A DNA stretch of 64,000 nucleotides from Arthrobotrys musiformis (taxonomy: Eukaryota; Ascomycota; Orbiliomycetes; Orbiliales; Orbiliaceae), in the NCBI GenBank assembly GCA_036971715.1, contig JAVHJL010000007.1, positions 3,162,001-3,226,000 of the forward strand. Direction: 5' to 3'. A program made the position numbers and the translations under genes. The notes below the pieces were generated by a model. The model ran no database searches and had not been told where the DNA came from. It worked only from the letters and a program-made list of their open reading frames with translations. Shown here in pieces: positions 35,052 through 46,410 of this stretch; the stretch's first letter is position 1; each line of letters starts with the position of its first letter.

Positions 35052-36068
35052 TTTGAGGATATGCTTTCGAGGATTCTGGAGGGAGGGCTTGTATAGAGAT
35101 GTTTTGCTGTATTAAAAACTTGATCTTGAGTCCCAATCTCGAGCTTTGGAAACTCGAATATAAATTCTTCAAAGTTAAATTGATAGTATAGTCAAATTCT
35201 CGAGAACGAGAATCGAAGACTGGTATGAGTTTATTAAGCCCCTTTGCTGACGGGTAGATTCCGAGCCAGTTATCTTCAAGCAACTTCCAACCGATACCGT
35301 CCTGTGCGATATTTTTTTTTTTTTTTGACTATTGAAGGCGTCAAGCTTTATGCTAATATACCAAGCCGCCAGGGACGGAATTTTATCTCGAAAGAGGTTT
35401 ACAGCAAGTTTCGCGCCGTCGCGTCCCAAATTCATCGATTTCCGTGTATCATGATCTCGTCTCCGTACATGTCCATGGTGCTTTTGACGGGGTTGTTGTG
35501 CCGAAAATTCGGCTAATGAAGACGGTAAACCAGAAAAAGAAAAAAAGAAAGAAAGTTTCGACACCGAGACGAGGCCACGCCATCTGCCTACCTTAGTTCT
35601 CCACAAATATAGATGCATCCAGCTCCGGCCCATGCTGGCGGAATGCACGATTAACAGAAGCATAGTTCAGGGCAAGGTCCTCCGCATCTCCAGGTTTCCC
35701 AACTCGGCTGTTGTCAATCGTGTCGTGGTCGTGATTATTCACCCTTCGATAGATTCTAGAATTAAAATTTATCTTGTCTCGACACCTGGCTCACGGTCGG
35801 GGGGCGACGACATCGTGAATGAAACGATGGATCTCCCATACTGCGTCTTGCTGCACACGCGTGTCGTCGGCCACGGCCACGGCCACCAAATCCAATTCGG
35901 CTGACTTGAAATACTAACTTCATAGGCTTTCGATCCACTCTACAAAATGACCGTCAACTTTTCTAAATCTTAGCATTCTTGTCTTTCAAAAATCATAGAT
36001 TGAAGATTCCCCATAGCTTTCCCGTCAAGCCTGAATCTTGAATCACATACAGACTCTAATTCCTGAAG
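35052..36068. promoter_or_regulatory. Divergent promoter region, isomerase / kinase
   Basis: Separates the two start codons of the isomerase (minus) and the DAK-type kinase (plus). Contains a poly-T run at 35312-35325 and a GGCCAC repeat near 35870-35885. I saw no ATCCGGGG site here. Open frames on both strands lack motifs. Confidence 0.45.
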
Positions 36069-37969
36069 ATGTCGACAAAGCACTTTTTTCACGAGTACGA
36101 AGGGCTCGTGGTAAAGTCCCTCCGCGGACTTTGTCACACAAACCCATCTCTCTCCCTCATTCCGCAGCACAAGGTCATTTTCAATCCATCCCACAATACC
36201 TCTAAAGTTTCAATCGTTTCTGGGGGTGGCAGCGGACACGAACCCGCATGGTCTGGATATGTGGGAGAAGGTATGCTAGCAGCGGCGGTTAATGGTGACA
36301 TATTCGGAAGCCCCAGCGCCGCGCAAGTGATGGCTGGAATCGAAAGTGTCAAAAGCAACAAAGGTACAATTTTGGTGATAACAAATTATACCGGCGATAA
36401 GCTTCATTTCGGGCTAGCATGTGAAAAGGCTCGAGCGAAAGGGTTAGAGGTCGCAGTTCTGGCGGTCACTGACGACGTAGCGCTTGGAAGGAAACGAGCA
36501 GGGATGGTCGGTAGAAGAGGACTCGCGGGGAATGTTCTCGGGCTCAAAATACTGGGAGCGGCATCGGAAGCCGACTACTCGTTCGACGAGTGTCTTGCAG
36601 TTGGTCGAGCTGTCAATTCAAATCTCGTCACTGTAGGAGCTTCGTTGGATCATTGCCATGTTCTTGGGCGGATAAACCACGAGAAAGTCCCCGACGATGT
36701 TTGCGTGCTGGGTATGGGCATTCATAACGAACCCGTAAGTCTATCTAAATTGGGCAGTACAATATGTCTAGAATCCAACCTAATTACCACATTTGAACAG
36801 GGCCTTCAACATTTGTCGCCTTTGCCGTCTCCCGAATTTTTAGTCGGGCAGATGCTCAAATTCTTACTCGACCCTAAAGATGAAGATAGAGCCTTTGTCG
36901 AATTTAAAGCAGGGGACGAGATTGCACTGCTTGTAAATAACTTCGGTGGGACAAGCTTGCTTGAACTCCAAGCTCTTGCAAATGAGGCTGTATCTCAGCT
37001 AGGTTGGTTTCAAACTCCACAAAGTCTCAAATAGAACATGAAAACAAACTAACATTCTCAATTAAAGGGAGTTCCTGGTCAATTACTCCAAAACGGACAT
37101 TCTGCGGAACTTTCGAAACTTCCCTCAACGGGCCCGGATTCTCCTTCTCATTGTTAAACGTCTCAGGCACTGCTCGGGAGCTGAAGACTTCAACAGAAGA
37201 AATTCTTCGACTCTTGGATTTCCCAACCGAAGCTCCTGCGTGGCCGCGAGTGAACTACAAAGTCGCAGAAGTAACTGAAATAGCAACCAATGGCGTTCAC
37301 GATACAATTAAAAACGGCGCCTCTGAAGAACACATACCTGGCGATCGGCACATTGCATCGTCGCTCCTATATGATTCTATTAAGCTGGCTTGCCAGCGAG
37401 CTATTGCGTCCGAGCCAGACTTGACCAAGTGGGACATGGAAATGGGTGACGGTGATTGTGGAGAAAGCGTCAAGGCTGTCTGTCAATCGATCTTACAATC
37501 GCTCCCAGAAAACCCTAACTCTTCCTTGCTTGCCCTTCTATCGTTGCTCGGAACAGCTATTGATGCAATGGGTGGAACCCTTGGGGCGATCTTTGGTATA
37601 TTTTTGGCAAGTCTCACGGCTTCGATACGCAGGCAGCCAGAAGATATGGGTATCAATGAACTTTTTGCCAGTGCAGTGTATGACGCCCTCCAAGGGCTGA
37701 AAAGCCATAGCGGGGCAAGAGTCGGAGATAGGACCGTCATGGATACTCTTATTCCATTTTGCGAAACTTACAAAAGTTCTGTTAGTTTCTCCAAAGCCGT
37801 GAAAGCGGGTGCAGACGGCGCAGAAGGGACTAGGGGCATGAAGGCAAGATTTGGAAGGGCGACGTATGTGAAGGGGCGGGAGGGGTACGTAGAGCCACCA
37901 GACCCGGGCGCCTGGGCGGTCAGGGAGATGCTGTTAGGCGTTTTGGAAGTAGTCCAAAATCAAGTTTAA
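36069..37969 (+). CDS. DAK1: Dihydroxyacetone-kinase-type ketose kinase (DhaK+DhaL)
   Basis: Three exons, 36069-36734, 36801-37002 and 37068-37969, give 589 residues, the usual length of single-chain ATP-dependent DAK kinases. DhaK part: SGGGSGHEPA (51-60), VNGDIFGSPSA (74-84), NYTGDKL, and ASLDHCHVLG (191-200), which contains the His that binds the ketose covalently, then GMGIHNEPG across the first intron. DhaL part: EMGDGDCGES near residue 417 (Mg-ATP-binding aspartates), then MGGTLGAIFGIFLASL. Intron 1 is 66 bp and stop-free in frame, so an unspliced reading is also open, but splicing restores the conserved NEPG. The family phosphorylates dihydroxyacetone, and erythrulose kinases (Yarrowia EYK1, mycobacterial DerK/LerK) are close relatives. 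With the dehydrogenases and the isomerase, erythrulose is a plausible substrate. Plain glycerol/dihydroxyacetone metabolism remains the alternative. Confidence 0.94.
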
Positions 37970-38662
37970 CGGCAAGGTCAGTGCGCCTGGGCTGGGTACA
38001 ATACTATTGTAGTTGGTTTTGCTTAATAGACATCCTTCTCAACCTTTTTGAAATTTTCGCGTGTATATATTTTTACGTACTGAGGTTATCATTTCAATGA
38101 CGCTGTCCATATCGAATGAACTGGGTTTAAGGCACGCGTAAAGGGAACCCAAAATTTCGGGTCCCAAAAAGATTATATCAAGGGCTCCTAAATACCGACA
38201 CACACATGTATACGGACCGGCCCAGAGCGTCGGATACATTCCGCGCATCTTAAAGGTGAGCTGCGATAGCATCGCCACCACCAGCTTTTCCGAGCACGGG
38301 CAACTAAGGACCCCGTATTTGATAAGATTAACCCGCATTTGCTCTCCGGACTCGCATAATTTGCGAGCACATGACTAATAATGTACCCCGTAACGAGTTC
38401 AATAACTGCGGAGCTACTGGCATAACACGCGCGTTGGAGCTTCCCCGGACTCCGAGGTGATCAATCGGGTAGTGTGCTATCGATAAGTGCAATCTGGATC
38501 CAACGGCTTCATATTTAAGTGTGAGGGTTTCCTATAGTTGCTATACTTCATTATCTGCTATCACCACAAGTCTCGTGCGCAATCACCCAAATACTTCAAG
38601 AAATTCTTACATATTCAGTTATTTTCGAATCTCTCGTTGCTAAAAACCAAATACAATCCACC
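37970..38662. promoter_or_regulatory. Promoter region of the second dehydrogenase
   Basis: Contains CCCCGGAC at 38453-38460, one base off the CCCCGGAT element of the cluster, followed at once by TCCGAGG. A TCCGGA occurs at 38345-38350. A CT-rich stretch precedes the start codon. No gene seen. Confidence 0.4.
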
Positions 38663-39888
38663 ATGTCCGCAACGAACGCCGCCGCCGCAGTTGAGCCGGT
38701 TAAGAAGATTATGCTCGAGGGCAAAGTCATTGCCAGTAAGCAATTTCCCCCTCACCAATCCTTTGCAAATCGGCCTTCGGGTTTCTAATACTCGCACGCA
38801 ATACAATAGTCACTGGAGCAAATAGGGGTATTGGTCTTGGTGTCGCCGAGTGCTGTCTCGCAAATGGCGCCGCTAGAGTTTACTCAATCGACATCGGCGA
38901 GGTCGGCGAGGACTTCCAAAAGATCTCCGAGGAGTATCCCAACCGAATTTTCGCCCTTAAAGCCGATATTCGAAACGAAGACGAGGTCACCGCCGTTGTT
39001 GACAAGATTGTCGAGGAGGCCGGCACTCTAAGCGGAATGGTTGTTAATGCCGGCATTACCAATCACAAATCTGCATTGGACTTCACAAAAGAGGAGATCG
39101 AGAGGTTGTTCAGCATCAATGTTAGTATTTAGACCCAAACGTTGAGGCCTGCAGGTCTGGTGCTGACAAGAAATTCTAGCTCTTCGGTGCATTCTACTGC
39201 GCGCGAGTTGCCGCAAGAACCTTCATCCGCCTCGGAGTCAAGGGATCGATCGTTTTCACAGTATGTGGAAGCCAAAATCATTAAAGCAAATCTGCAATGG
39301 AAGTCTTACTAACAAAAAATAGGCGTCTATGGCTTCTCACCGACCCAACAAGGTAAATAACTTTTGTGAATGTTGGCTAGTGGTTTGTTTTCTAGGGTGA
39401 TAACTGAACATTTTTTGTAGAGAGTCCCATCAGCCCCGTACGGTGCCAGCAAGGCCGGTGTCCGAAATATGTAAGATTTAAACTATTCCCGTATTCTCAG
39501 AGCTATTTTTCTAATTTGAATTCTTTAGGGTCAAAACTCTCGCCTATGAATGGGCTAAGCATGGAATCAGAGTTAACTCCGTATCTCCCGGTCTTGTTAA
39601 GACTGCTATGACATACTGGGTCCCGCAGCAGCCTGACTGGGAGCAGCAACTTAAGTACTATGGTGGTATCCCAAGGTTAGCTGAGGTTCAGGAGCTCGGG
39701 GGTGCATACGTGTACTTCCTTAGTGACGCTGCCAGCTACACAACCAGCGTGGATCTCCAGGTTAACGGTGTTATTGGAAGTAAGTCTCTCGCCAACCAGA
39801 AATACTATGATAATAGTCTCGTATCCAGTATGATACGGGGTGGTTTGCCGATTGGTACTAATTAATTTTATGCGTTTTAGTCTGTTGA
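38663..39888 (+). CDS. Short-chain dehydrogenase/reductase, second polyol/ketose-type paralogue
   Basis: Seven exons: 38663-38735, 38810-39120, 39180-39260, 39323-39352 (30 nt), 39421-39470, 39529-39779 and 39881-39888. They give 267 residues ending NGVIGIC. The last tiny exon is supported by a GTAAGT donor and a TACTAAT branch-like site; without it the frame runs on to about 39865. Motifs: TGANRGIG (26-33), VNAGITNH, Ser157, Tyr172, Lys176 (APYGASK), SPGLVKTAM. It is a paralogue of the gene at 29099-30132 but lacks the long leader and has many more introns. The only shared intron position I can see is before ITGANRGIG, phase 1 in both. Likely a polyol or ketose dehydrogenase. Two paralogues in one cluster could act on two isomers or at two steps. 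Confidence 0.9.
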
Positions 39889-40630
39889 TCACCTATCCGT
39901 ATATGTGCCGATATCCAAGTTAGATCAGGTTCTACATCAATCCGAAATACAGTATCAAAATAGACAGGTACACTACGAATTTGTAGATAGACTATTAATA
40001 ATTTCCACAAAACATGGACTCTCAGATATTTTGTTTCATCAGCTAGTTTTGTCGTTGGCCGAAGTCTAGACGAAACCATCCGTCACTGGCATATTTATTC
40101 TAAATGTAGCCGGATAAGGTGTTGTGTGTGGTTTTGAAGGTGTTCCAAATATGTATTTTTTGATATTAATAGAATTGTATGACTTCCTATTCCGGTAAGA
40201 GGTATTTCAACAAGAAGCTACTTCCAACACAAGCAACACAGATGCCAACTTAGGATAGCGGATTCTCAATACGCTGGTACCAGCTGGTACGGACCCAAGG
40301 CTCATGGATACGCACGTCTAAGAACCCAAGAACAAAACCAACATTGGCAAATATTATCACGATTTATTATAATGGCGGGAATTCAAAATGAGGGAGAAAA
40401 CAAACAGCTATGTAAAGCGCCGCTTTTAAATTTATTGACCAAATTGACTCATGCGACTAACTAATGCAGGGGGAAAAACATTATAAGGTGTAGACATTAA
40501 AGCATCAGATATCCCACCCTTATACTTTTGGAGGCTTCTGGATCATGCATTCGAAATTTTCAAAAACAAAGAAAATGACCACCCCGGTGGCCTGGGTACG
40601 GGACAAGGAAATGACAAATCGATTGTATGT
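39889..40630. other. Convergent 3' intergenic region
   Basis: Lies between the second dehydrogenase and the repeat-rich GPI protein. One core of the dispersed repeat at 40592-40606 sits just beyond the stop codon of the GPI protein gene. No gene seen. Confidence 0.55.
40592..40606 (+). repeat. Dispersed repeat core copy
   Basis: CTGGGTACGGGACAA, preceded by CCACCCCGGTGGC, a short inverted repeat (CCACC...GGTGG) resembling the ACCACCCTGGGTGAG flank of the long copies. It lies probably within the 3' UTR of the GPI protein gene. Confidence 0.6.
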
Positions 40631-41587
40631 TTACAATGCGAACATCATGCAGACCAAACCAACGATGGCAGTGGTTCCAATGCTGAGGGCAGTGGCCCCA
40701 GAGTTGTAAGTTGGAGTTGGGTATGGTGTAGTGCCATTGGTTGGAGCTGGTGGCGTATATGTAGTTTCATTGGTTGGTGGTACGACTGGAGCACCTGGGC
40801 AAGCGGAACAGGTGATCTGTCCGTAGCTCGATGAAACATCTTTGTCGGAGCAGTAAGCGACTTGTTCAGCGCCACCTTTGCAGAGATACGCGCAAGAAGC
40901 GGTGTACGAGTAAGGGCAAGAAGCCTCTGGGGTTGGAGATGGCGCTGGAACAGTCGACAAAGTGGTTGGAGGAGCCGGTGATGGCTCAGTTTCTGCTGGA
41001 GGGGTATATGCTGGAGTTGTTTCCGCCGGTGGGGTGTATGCTGGAGTTGTTTCCGCCGGTGGGGTGTATGCTGGTGTTGTTTCTACTGGTGGGGTGTATG
41101 CAGGAGTCGTTTCTGCTGGAGGAGTATAGGCTGGGGTCGTTTCTGCTGGCGGCGTGTAAGCAGGTTCAGTGGGTGTAGGTTCAGGTTCAGGTTCAGAGGA
41201 TGTAGCCGGGGCGCCAGGGCAAGCTGTGCAGCTGGTACCGTAGCTGCCGTCTGAAAGGTCTGATACAGCGCAGTATGCAACCCCGTTTGAACCTTTGCAA
41301 AGGTATGCGCAAGAAGTAACGTAGGTATAAGGACAAGTAACCTCTGGCGGGGCGCTCGAAGTCGGGGGGGTAACCTCCGTAGTAGGCACCGTATAAGCTG
41401 GTGGAGCCTCAGAAGTGGGAGTTGTGTACACCGCAGGTGGTGGAACTTCTGAAGTAGTCTGATATTGGGGTGTAGCTGGTGTAGCTGTTGTGCATGGTGT
41501 ATTTACAACTGGAGTATCGTTTCCATAGTTGGCAGTGACGCCGACGGCCAAAACGCCGAAAATAAGGGGCTTAGTGAATGACTTCAT
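40631..41587 (-). CDS. GPI-anchored cell-surface protein with two six-Cys modules and a Pro/Thr repeat
   Basis: Single exon, 318 residues. Signal peptide (FTKPLIFGVLAVGVTA) and a GPI-type hydrophobic tail (LSIGTTAIVGLVCMMFAL) mark a wall or membrane-anchored protein. Two homologous Cys modules, each with six cysteines, occur near residues 85-125 and 222-265. Each starts CPY[TS]Y and S-C-A-Y-L-C-K-G and ends C-x-A-C-P-G-A-P. Between them are six tandem copies of a ten-residue unit (AYTPPAETTP), encoded by a 30-bp minisatellite, with more Pro/Thr/Glu-rich sequence on each side, likely O-glycosylated. I do not recognise the Cys module as a named domain; it is not CFEM (eight Cys). A surface, adhesive or structural role is likely but unproven. 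The start at 41587 is the only Met before the signal peptide. Confidence 0.9.
   Translation of the reverse strand: MKSFTKPLIFGVLAVGVTANYGNDTPVVNTPCTTATPATPQYQTTSEVPPPAVYTTPTSEAPPAYTVPTTEVTPPTSSAPPEVTCPYTYVTSCAYLCKGSNGVAYCAVSDLSDGSYGTSCTACPGAPATSSEPEPEPTPTEPAYTPPAETTPAYTPPAETTPAYTPPVETTPAYTPPAETTPAYTPPAETTPAYTPPAETEPSPAPPTTLSTVPAPSPTPEASCPYSYTASCAYLCKGGAEQVAYCSDKDVSSSYGQITCSACPGAPVVPPTNETTYTPPAPTNGTTPYPTPTYNSGATALSIGTTAIVGLVCMMFAL
40993..41165 (-). repeat. 30-bp coding minisatellite
   Basis: About six tandem in-frame copies of a 30-bp unit encoding AYTPPAETTP inside the GPI protein gene. Adjacent copies differ at a few positions (Val for Ala in one, synonymous changes in others). Length variation between strains is expected for such arrays. 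Confidence 0.85.
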
Positions 41588-44500
41588 TTTGAAGAGTAGA
41601 TGGTGTATGTTCTATATTAAATAGATATCTATCGATATAATAAAGAATGTCTTTCTGCGATTGCTTTCAAGCGAATGTCCTCACAAGCTGGCGAATGTGG
41701 ATGGTGAAGAAAGAGAACTTCCAAGCAGGACAAGAACCCGGCTATATATACAATCCCAAGCTATACTGTAGGGAGGTCACTAAAAGCCCTCCATGAAAGC
41801 CAAACAATGTTTCAACCTGTACTGAAAGCCATGTTCTAGGAGCCACCCAATGAAATCGGCGTCCGAATCCGTTGGACGCAGACTCCGAAGGGTTGAGACC
41901 CGTTGGTCCTGCATGGTTGTTCCTGCATTATGGCGAGGGATTGGCCCTTCTTTGGTTTATTCTTGGGTCCAGCTAACCCGCTTTTGGATCACCGACAGGC
42001 TAGTCTTTCTATAAACGTGTGGTGCGGTATAAGCTTAAATTCATAACTCCGACGCCCTTCGGAACGACCCACGATGGGAATGCACGCATCCATACGTTCC
42101 CCTTAGAAACCTCTCCCCTGGCCCCAGCTCGCGCTCAACCAGCGCTACCTCCTTAATGTGCACAGTCCATCAATTATCTACCGATGTAACGTCCGTGCCA
42201 ATCGGTCAAGTCAATGCATTGAGGCACTCGGAAACGAATCGTCTCCTGCGCAACTCACCGTGAACGTGTGCTAGAATACTTTGTCGATAAGATCATTTCA
42301 GCGCGTAACCGGGCACAAATATTTTCGCGCGTGGTCTGCCACAATACCCAGAGCTCTTCGGGGTTTGGCAATTGTACCAGCCTGCCACTGCGTTGAGGTA
42401 TTTGCATGATACTAGAATCCATATTCCGACAAAAGGCCACATAGGGAGCCCCATGCAAACTTCGAGCTGCGATCGATTTGACACTTAAAAAATATTTAAA
42501 AGAAAACGAAGAGATTTTTCGATGGCTGGCCCACCATGCATGCTCGAAAAGGCTAAAGTAAAGGGGTGGATCAGCCTTGACGCTGTGGTTGCTGGTTATT
42601 GGTCCAATAGAGAAACCAACTGAAATCGCCCTGCAGACGGCGGTAATGAAAGGGTGTGGAATGCTAGACCATTCGCGCCCGGCCACGGCGGATCTTGAAC
42701 CTTTAGCACATGTATGCAGCCGAAAGCGAACTTGATCAAGCCTAGCATTACTCACCGGCTTAGGCTCCAGACCACCAGCTCAGTCGATGCGCCAAAGATT
42801 TTTCCAATCGCAGGTTTCCTTTGTACAGCTTTGTTTCACCAACGAAAGGAGATTCTTTTTCGCAGGGAGCTCGAGCCGAAGAGCCCTCTGATCGGGTAGA
42901 TTATGTAAAGTGTTGACAGGTGCAAAACATGTTAAACATAATCACCGATGTGCTCACGCGCACCAAAGACCTGCGGGGATTCTTCTGCCAACCAGCACTA
43001 GCCAGGGGTGTGCAATCCCTTTGTTCGGATTCATATACATATATCATCACACTAGGCATACATAATTACATGTATGTACATTGATGTCTAGATGTGCAAG
43101 ATCTGACAACTGCTGCCGAGTTTAATTCCGGCTGAGGATATCAGCTCTCTGGTGAAAAAAAGGTCGAAATATCGATTTCCATAGTGCTATAGCTATCTTA
43201 GCAAGTATAATGTTGGCACTATATGCGCATTCATGAAGGAAGCAATACAACACCAAAATCCAAGCAATCGAACATGCGCTCCAGCGCCCGAGATCCAATT
43301 GTAACATCGTCATTAGAGAATATTAATAGCAGCAAAAACTGGCTGGCGCCAGAATGTAACCGGCCCCATGTTTGTTTGCCGCACAGGATGCATAGATGAA
43401 ATGTGGCGGCCGGTGGCTGCTTCTGGCCCAAGAGTGCCAATAAACAGCGATTGATGGAACGCACGATCATCCCAACAGAATAATATTAATCAGAACCATC
43501 GAAGTTATATAAATGTTAGTTAAGCTTACTAGAAGGATAGCGCGGAAGGTTTTGCCAATTCATACCCAATCAATCGAGGACTCAAGTGTGTGAGCAAGTG
43601 TCAATTTGGATACCTCTATGGATCCAGTCGTAATTTAAGACCTCATGATCACGAAGCCTTCCATTCAGCACCAGTGGACCAAGACTTTCCTCGTTTGCAT
43701 GCAATCCCAATGTGTTAATACCTTCAGGAGGAAGACGATGGGCCAATTATAGTCGCCCTAAATTTAACCCATTTGCAAACATTGAATTCATGAACCATGC
43801 CTTGGTCAATAGCGAAGTTGTTGACGTGTTGATGAGATATGTTCGTCGCAACCGGCCGGTGCGCTAACGTTATAACAATGAAACCGGAACACCCCATATC
43901 CCCTCCGGCATGGTCAGCGTTATAACTAAGAGTCCCGTAGGAATTATTCTGGGGTGTACATAGTTTAGGAATATGCATTGGAAAATTCTCCAAGAACGAA
44001 TATCGAATCGCATGCATAGTGGATACGTCGATACGTAGATACTGAGATGCTCCTACAAATCTCGACGCGACTCTTATAATCTGGGGCTCAAACCTTGGCA
44101 CTAATACGCGCATGCACTTATCTAGGAAACTGGAAAGGTTGAAGGCACCTTTGGAAGGAAACGCTAACCAGAGCTAGAGCAGGTCGTGTATTCAATAGCT
44201 TATATATTGCCGTAAAATGTTAATTAAATTCAAAAGACCCAGTATGTATATTAGCTTAGCCTCGAATCCATGTCCAACTGTAAAGTTATATATATAGCCT
44301 CAATTCCATGTACTTCCATATGATAATGGCTGTAGTTAGTGATGGTGTGCAGCTGTACAGTATGTGTACTATAGTGTATGTGTACATGTACATGTGCAGT
44401 GTGTGCTCATAACCCGCAAATCGCCCGGCCCCTTGCCCCTATCAGCGCCTGGATTCGAGGCTACAAGTCGCCTGTATCTGGAGACCCGAAGTTTGCTCAT

Positions 44501-46410
44501 CATATTGATTTCTCTTGCCCTTCTTCTCCACTACATGCACAACCTTGTAACGTTAGACTTTTGTGAATACGATTCTCTGTGATGTCTATCTAATGGCCTC
44601 GCTTAAGGTCTCCAATCGAACAAAGCAGCGTTATCTTGGAACCCCCACAGCTACTTCAGGATGTCGTCAAGCAGAACCGGCCGAGAGTCAGGGATTGTTG
44701 GACGACTGAATGCCCACATGTTAAAAACCAAGCTTTAAAAAATTCGGGTTGATGTGCATGTACTAGGTGAGGGCTGATCTGCCTGGACGCATGCACAAGC
44801 CGAAGATACTGCAGTATACTGTGGGTATATCGACAAGTAACAACCACGCGAGCAGCCCGGAACCTCGCTTGGTCAATTTGTTGGCGCCACACGTCATGAT
44901 AGCGCCAACTACTAGTATACTCTGTAGGTTTAAAGCCGTGACCATGAACCAGGTAGCCGTTCATATGGGAGTTGTAAATAGTGATATTATGTTGATGTAT
45001 TAATTCTGCCCTCGCCGTATATATGGATGATACATTTCACCCCTAACGATAATCGTTGGTCTCGAGAGAAGCTGTTACGCCTTCCTTAAACGTCAAGATA
45101 CCGATCAAACTTAACTGACCTGACTGGTTTCTTTTCAATAATGCAAGGGTTGATATGAACCCCGACCCGGGGTTCAATTTTAGGAAATCGTGAAACACGC
45201 TGTCCATATCCAGCGAAGACCGAAGGCAAAAATAGTGTGTATGTATATGTACGTGCACGTCTTAGAGCGATCGATGCGATGCGATGGTTTTTTATGATGA
45301 AGTGACGAATGTGTAGCATCGACGTAGGCACAATTGAAACCATGAATCAGACGGGGGTTGACTGCCTGGAGAGGTAGATAGCACCATGCAGCCATGCCGC
45401 CTAGTTACTTTGTTGCATATCTTGGGTTCAAATAATAGCTAGATGGCAGGCTCAGCGAACCAGGATTTACGTGCGGCTGGCCCTTGCACCACGCCGCCCG
45501 CAATGCTCAAGTCTCAAGACGTCTTAGCCCCTCATCAACCAGCCGGGAAATCATGTCGTACCTCCAGTCAGAAGTGTCACCCCACATCCAAATACATGCA
45601 TTCTGCACGCCGAAAGAAAACCTGCCGGTTTGCTTTTCTGGGGGATGCAATGTTCGGTTTCCCTTTGTTTCGCCCAAAAGAAAAAGTTGTTCCAGGCGAA
45701 TTATAGGATGTCCTCTTTCGCTATTATCGTAGAGCGAATTTACCTTTGATAAGAAAAGTTCCTGCTCACGTTTCAGCTCCGCAGGCCTGTTGTAGTGTTA
45801 TATTTATATAATCGAAATCCCTTCGCTACTTAAGTATCTGTAAATACTCTTCGTGGGCTCCTCGCTCTCGTCGATCTCTACACTCTTCATTCATCACTCT
45901 ACAATTTCGATCTAATCATGAAAAAGCCTTCTGTCATACAGCTCGAGTATTGATATCGCGATATATACATATATATACAGGCTTATTATTCACCCGAGCC
46001 TTATTCACCCGACAGATCCGCCCTGGCCGATATCCTTAAACTGGTCGTCTGCGCTCGACTAAAAGGGCAACAAATCGATTATTATCTCGTAACAGAAACT
46101 CCAGAAGGGGATAATTTCAACAACGGAACAACAACGGACCGGGAAAAACCAGGTCACGACAAGGTACGCACGCACAAAACCTTCTTCTGACGTTTCACAA
46201 ATAATAGAATCGTCTAATACATGGCCCGTGAAAGAGATAGGGAACCAGTAAAGTTATTAAAATAGTAAATTAACAAAAGTAACAACGCATTATTAGTGTA
46301 TAATTACAAAGAACGCCTGGATTTCGAATTTCCCTATCAGGGCGCTGCAGGGGAGACGATAACATTACCATTCAGAATTATATATTCCGTATCCTGAAAA
46401 AAACCTCCCG
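41588..46410. other. 4.8-kb gene-free region
   Basis: No frame shows recognisable motifs or joins through good splice sites. AT-rich patches and TGTA/GTACA repeats occur around 44350-44400 and 45960-45980. The last 600 bp should be the promoter and leader of the kinase gene, possibly with a UTR intron starting at the GTACGC near 46164. Frames at 42255-42755 and 43724-44113 were rejected. Confidence 0.5.

Noticed and set aside
36735..36800. Reading through the first intron of the DAK-type kinase
   Set aside because: The 66-bp segment is stop-free in frame, but it has good GTAAGT and ACAG borders, and removing it restores the conserved GIHNEPG motif.
40993..41165. Regularly spaced repeats resembling a CRISPR array
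   Set aside because: Direct tandem 30-bp repeats without spacers, in frame inside a coding region of a eukaryotic gene: a minisatellite.
42255..42755. 166-codon minus-strand frame
   Set aside because: No recognisable motif, no membrane or signal pattern, no joinable exons.
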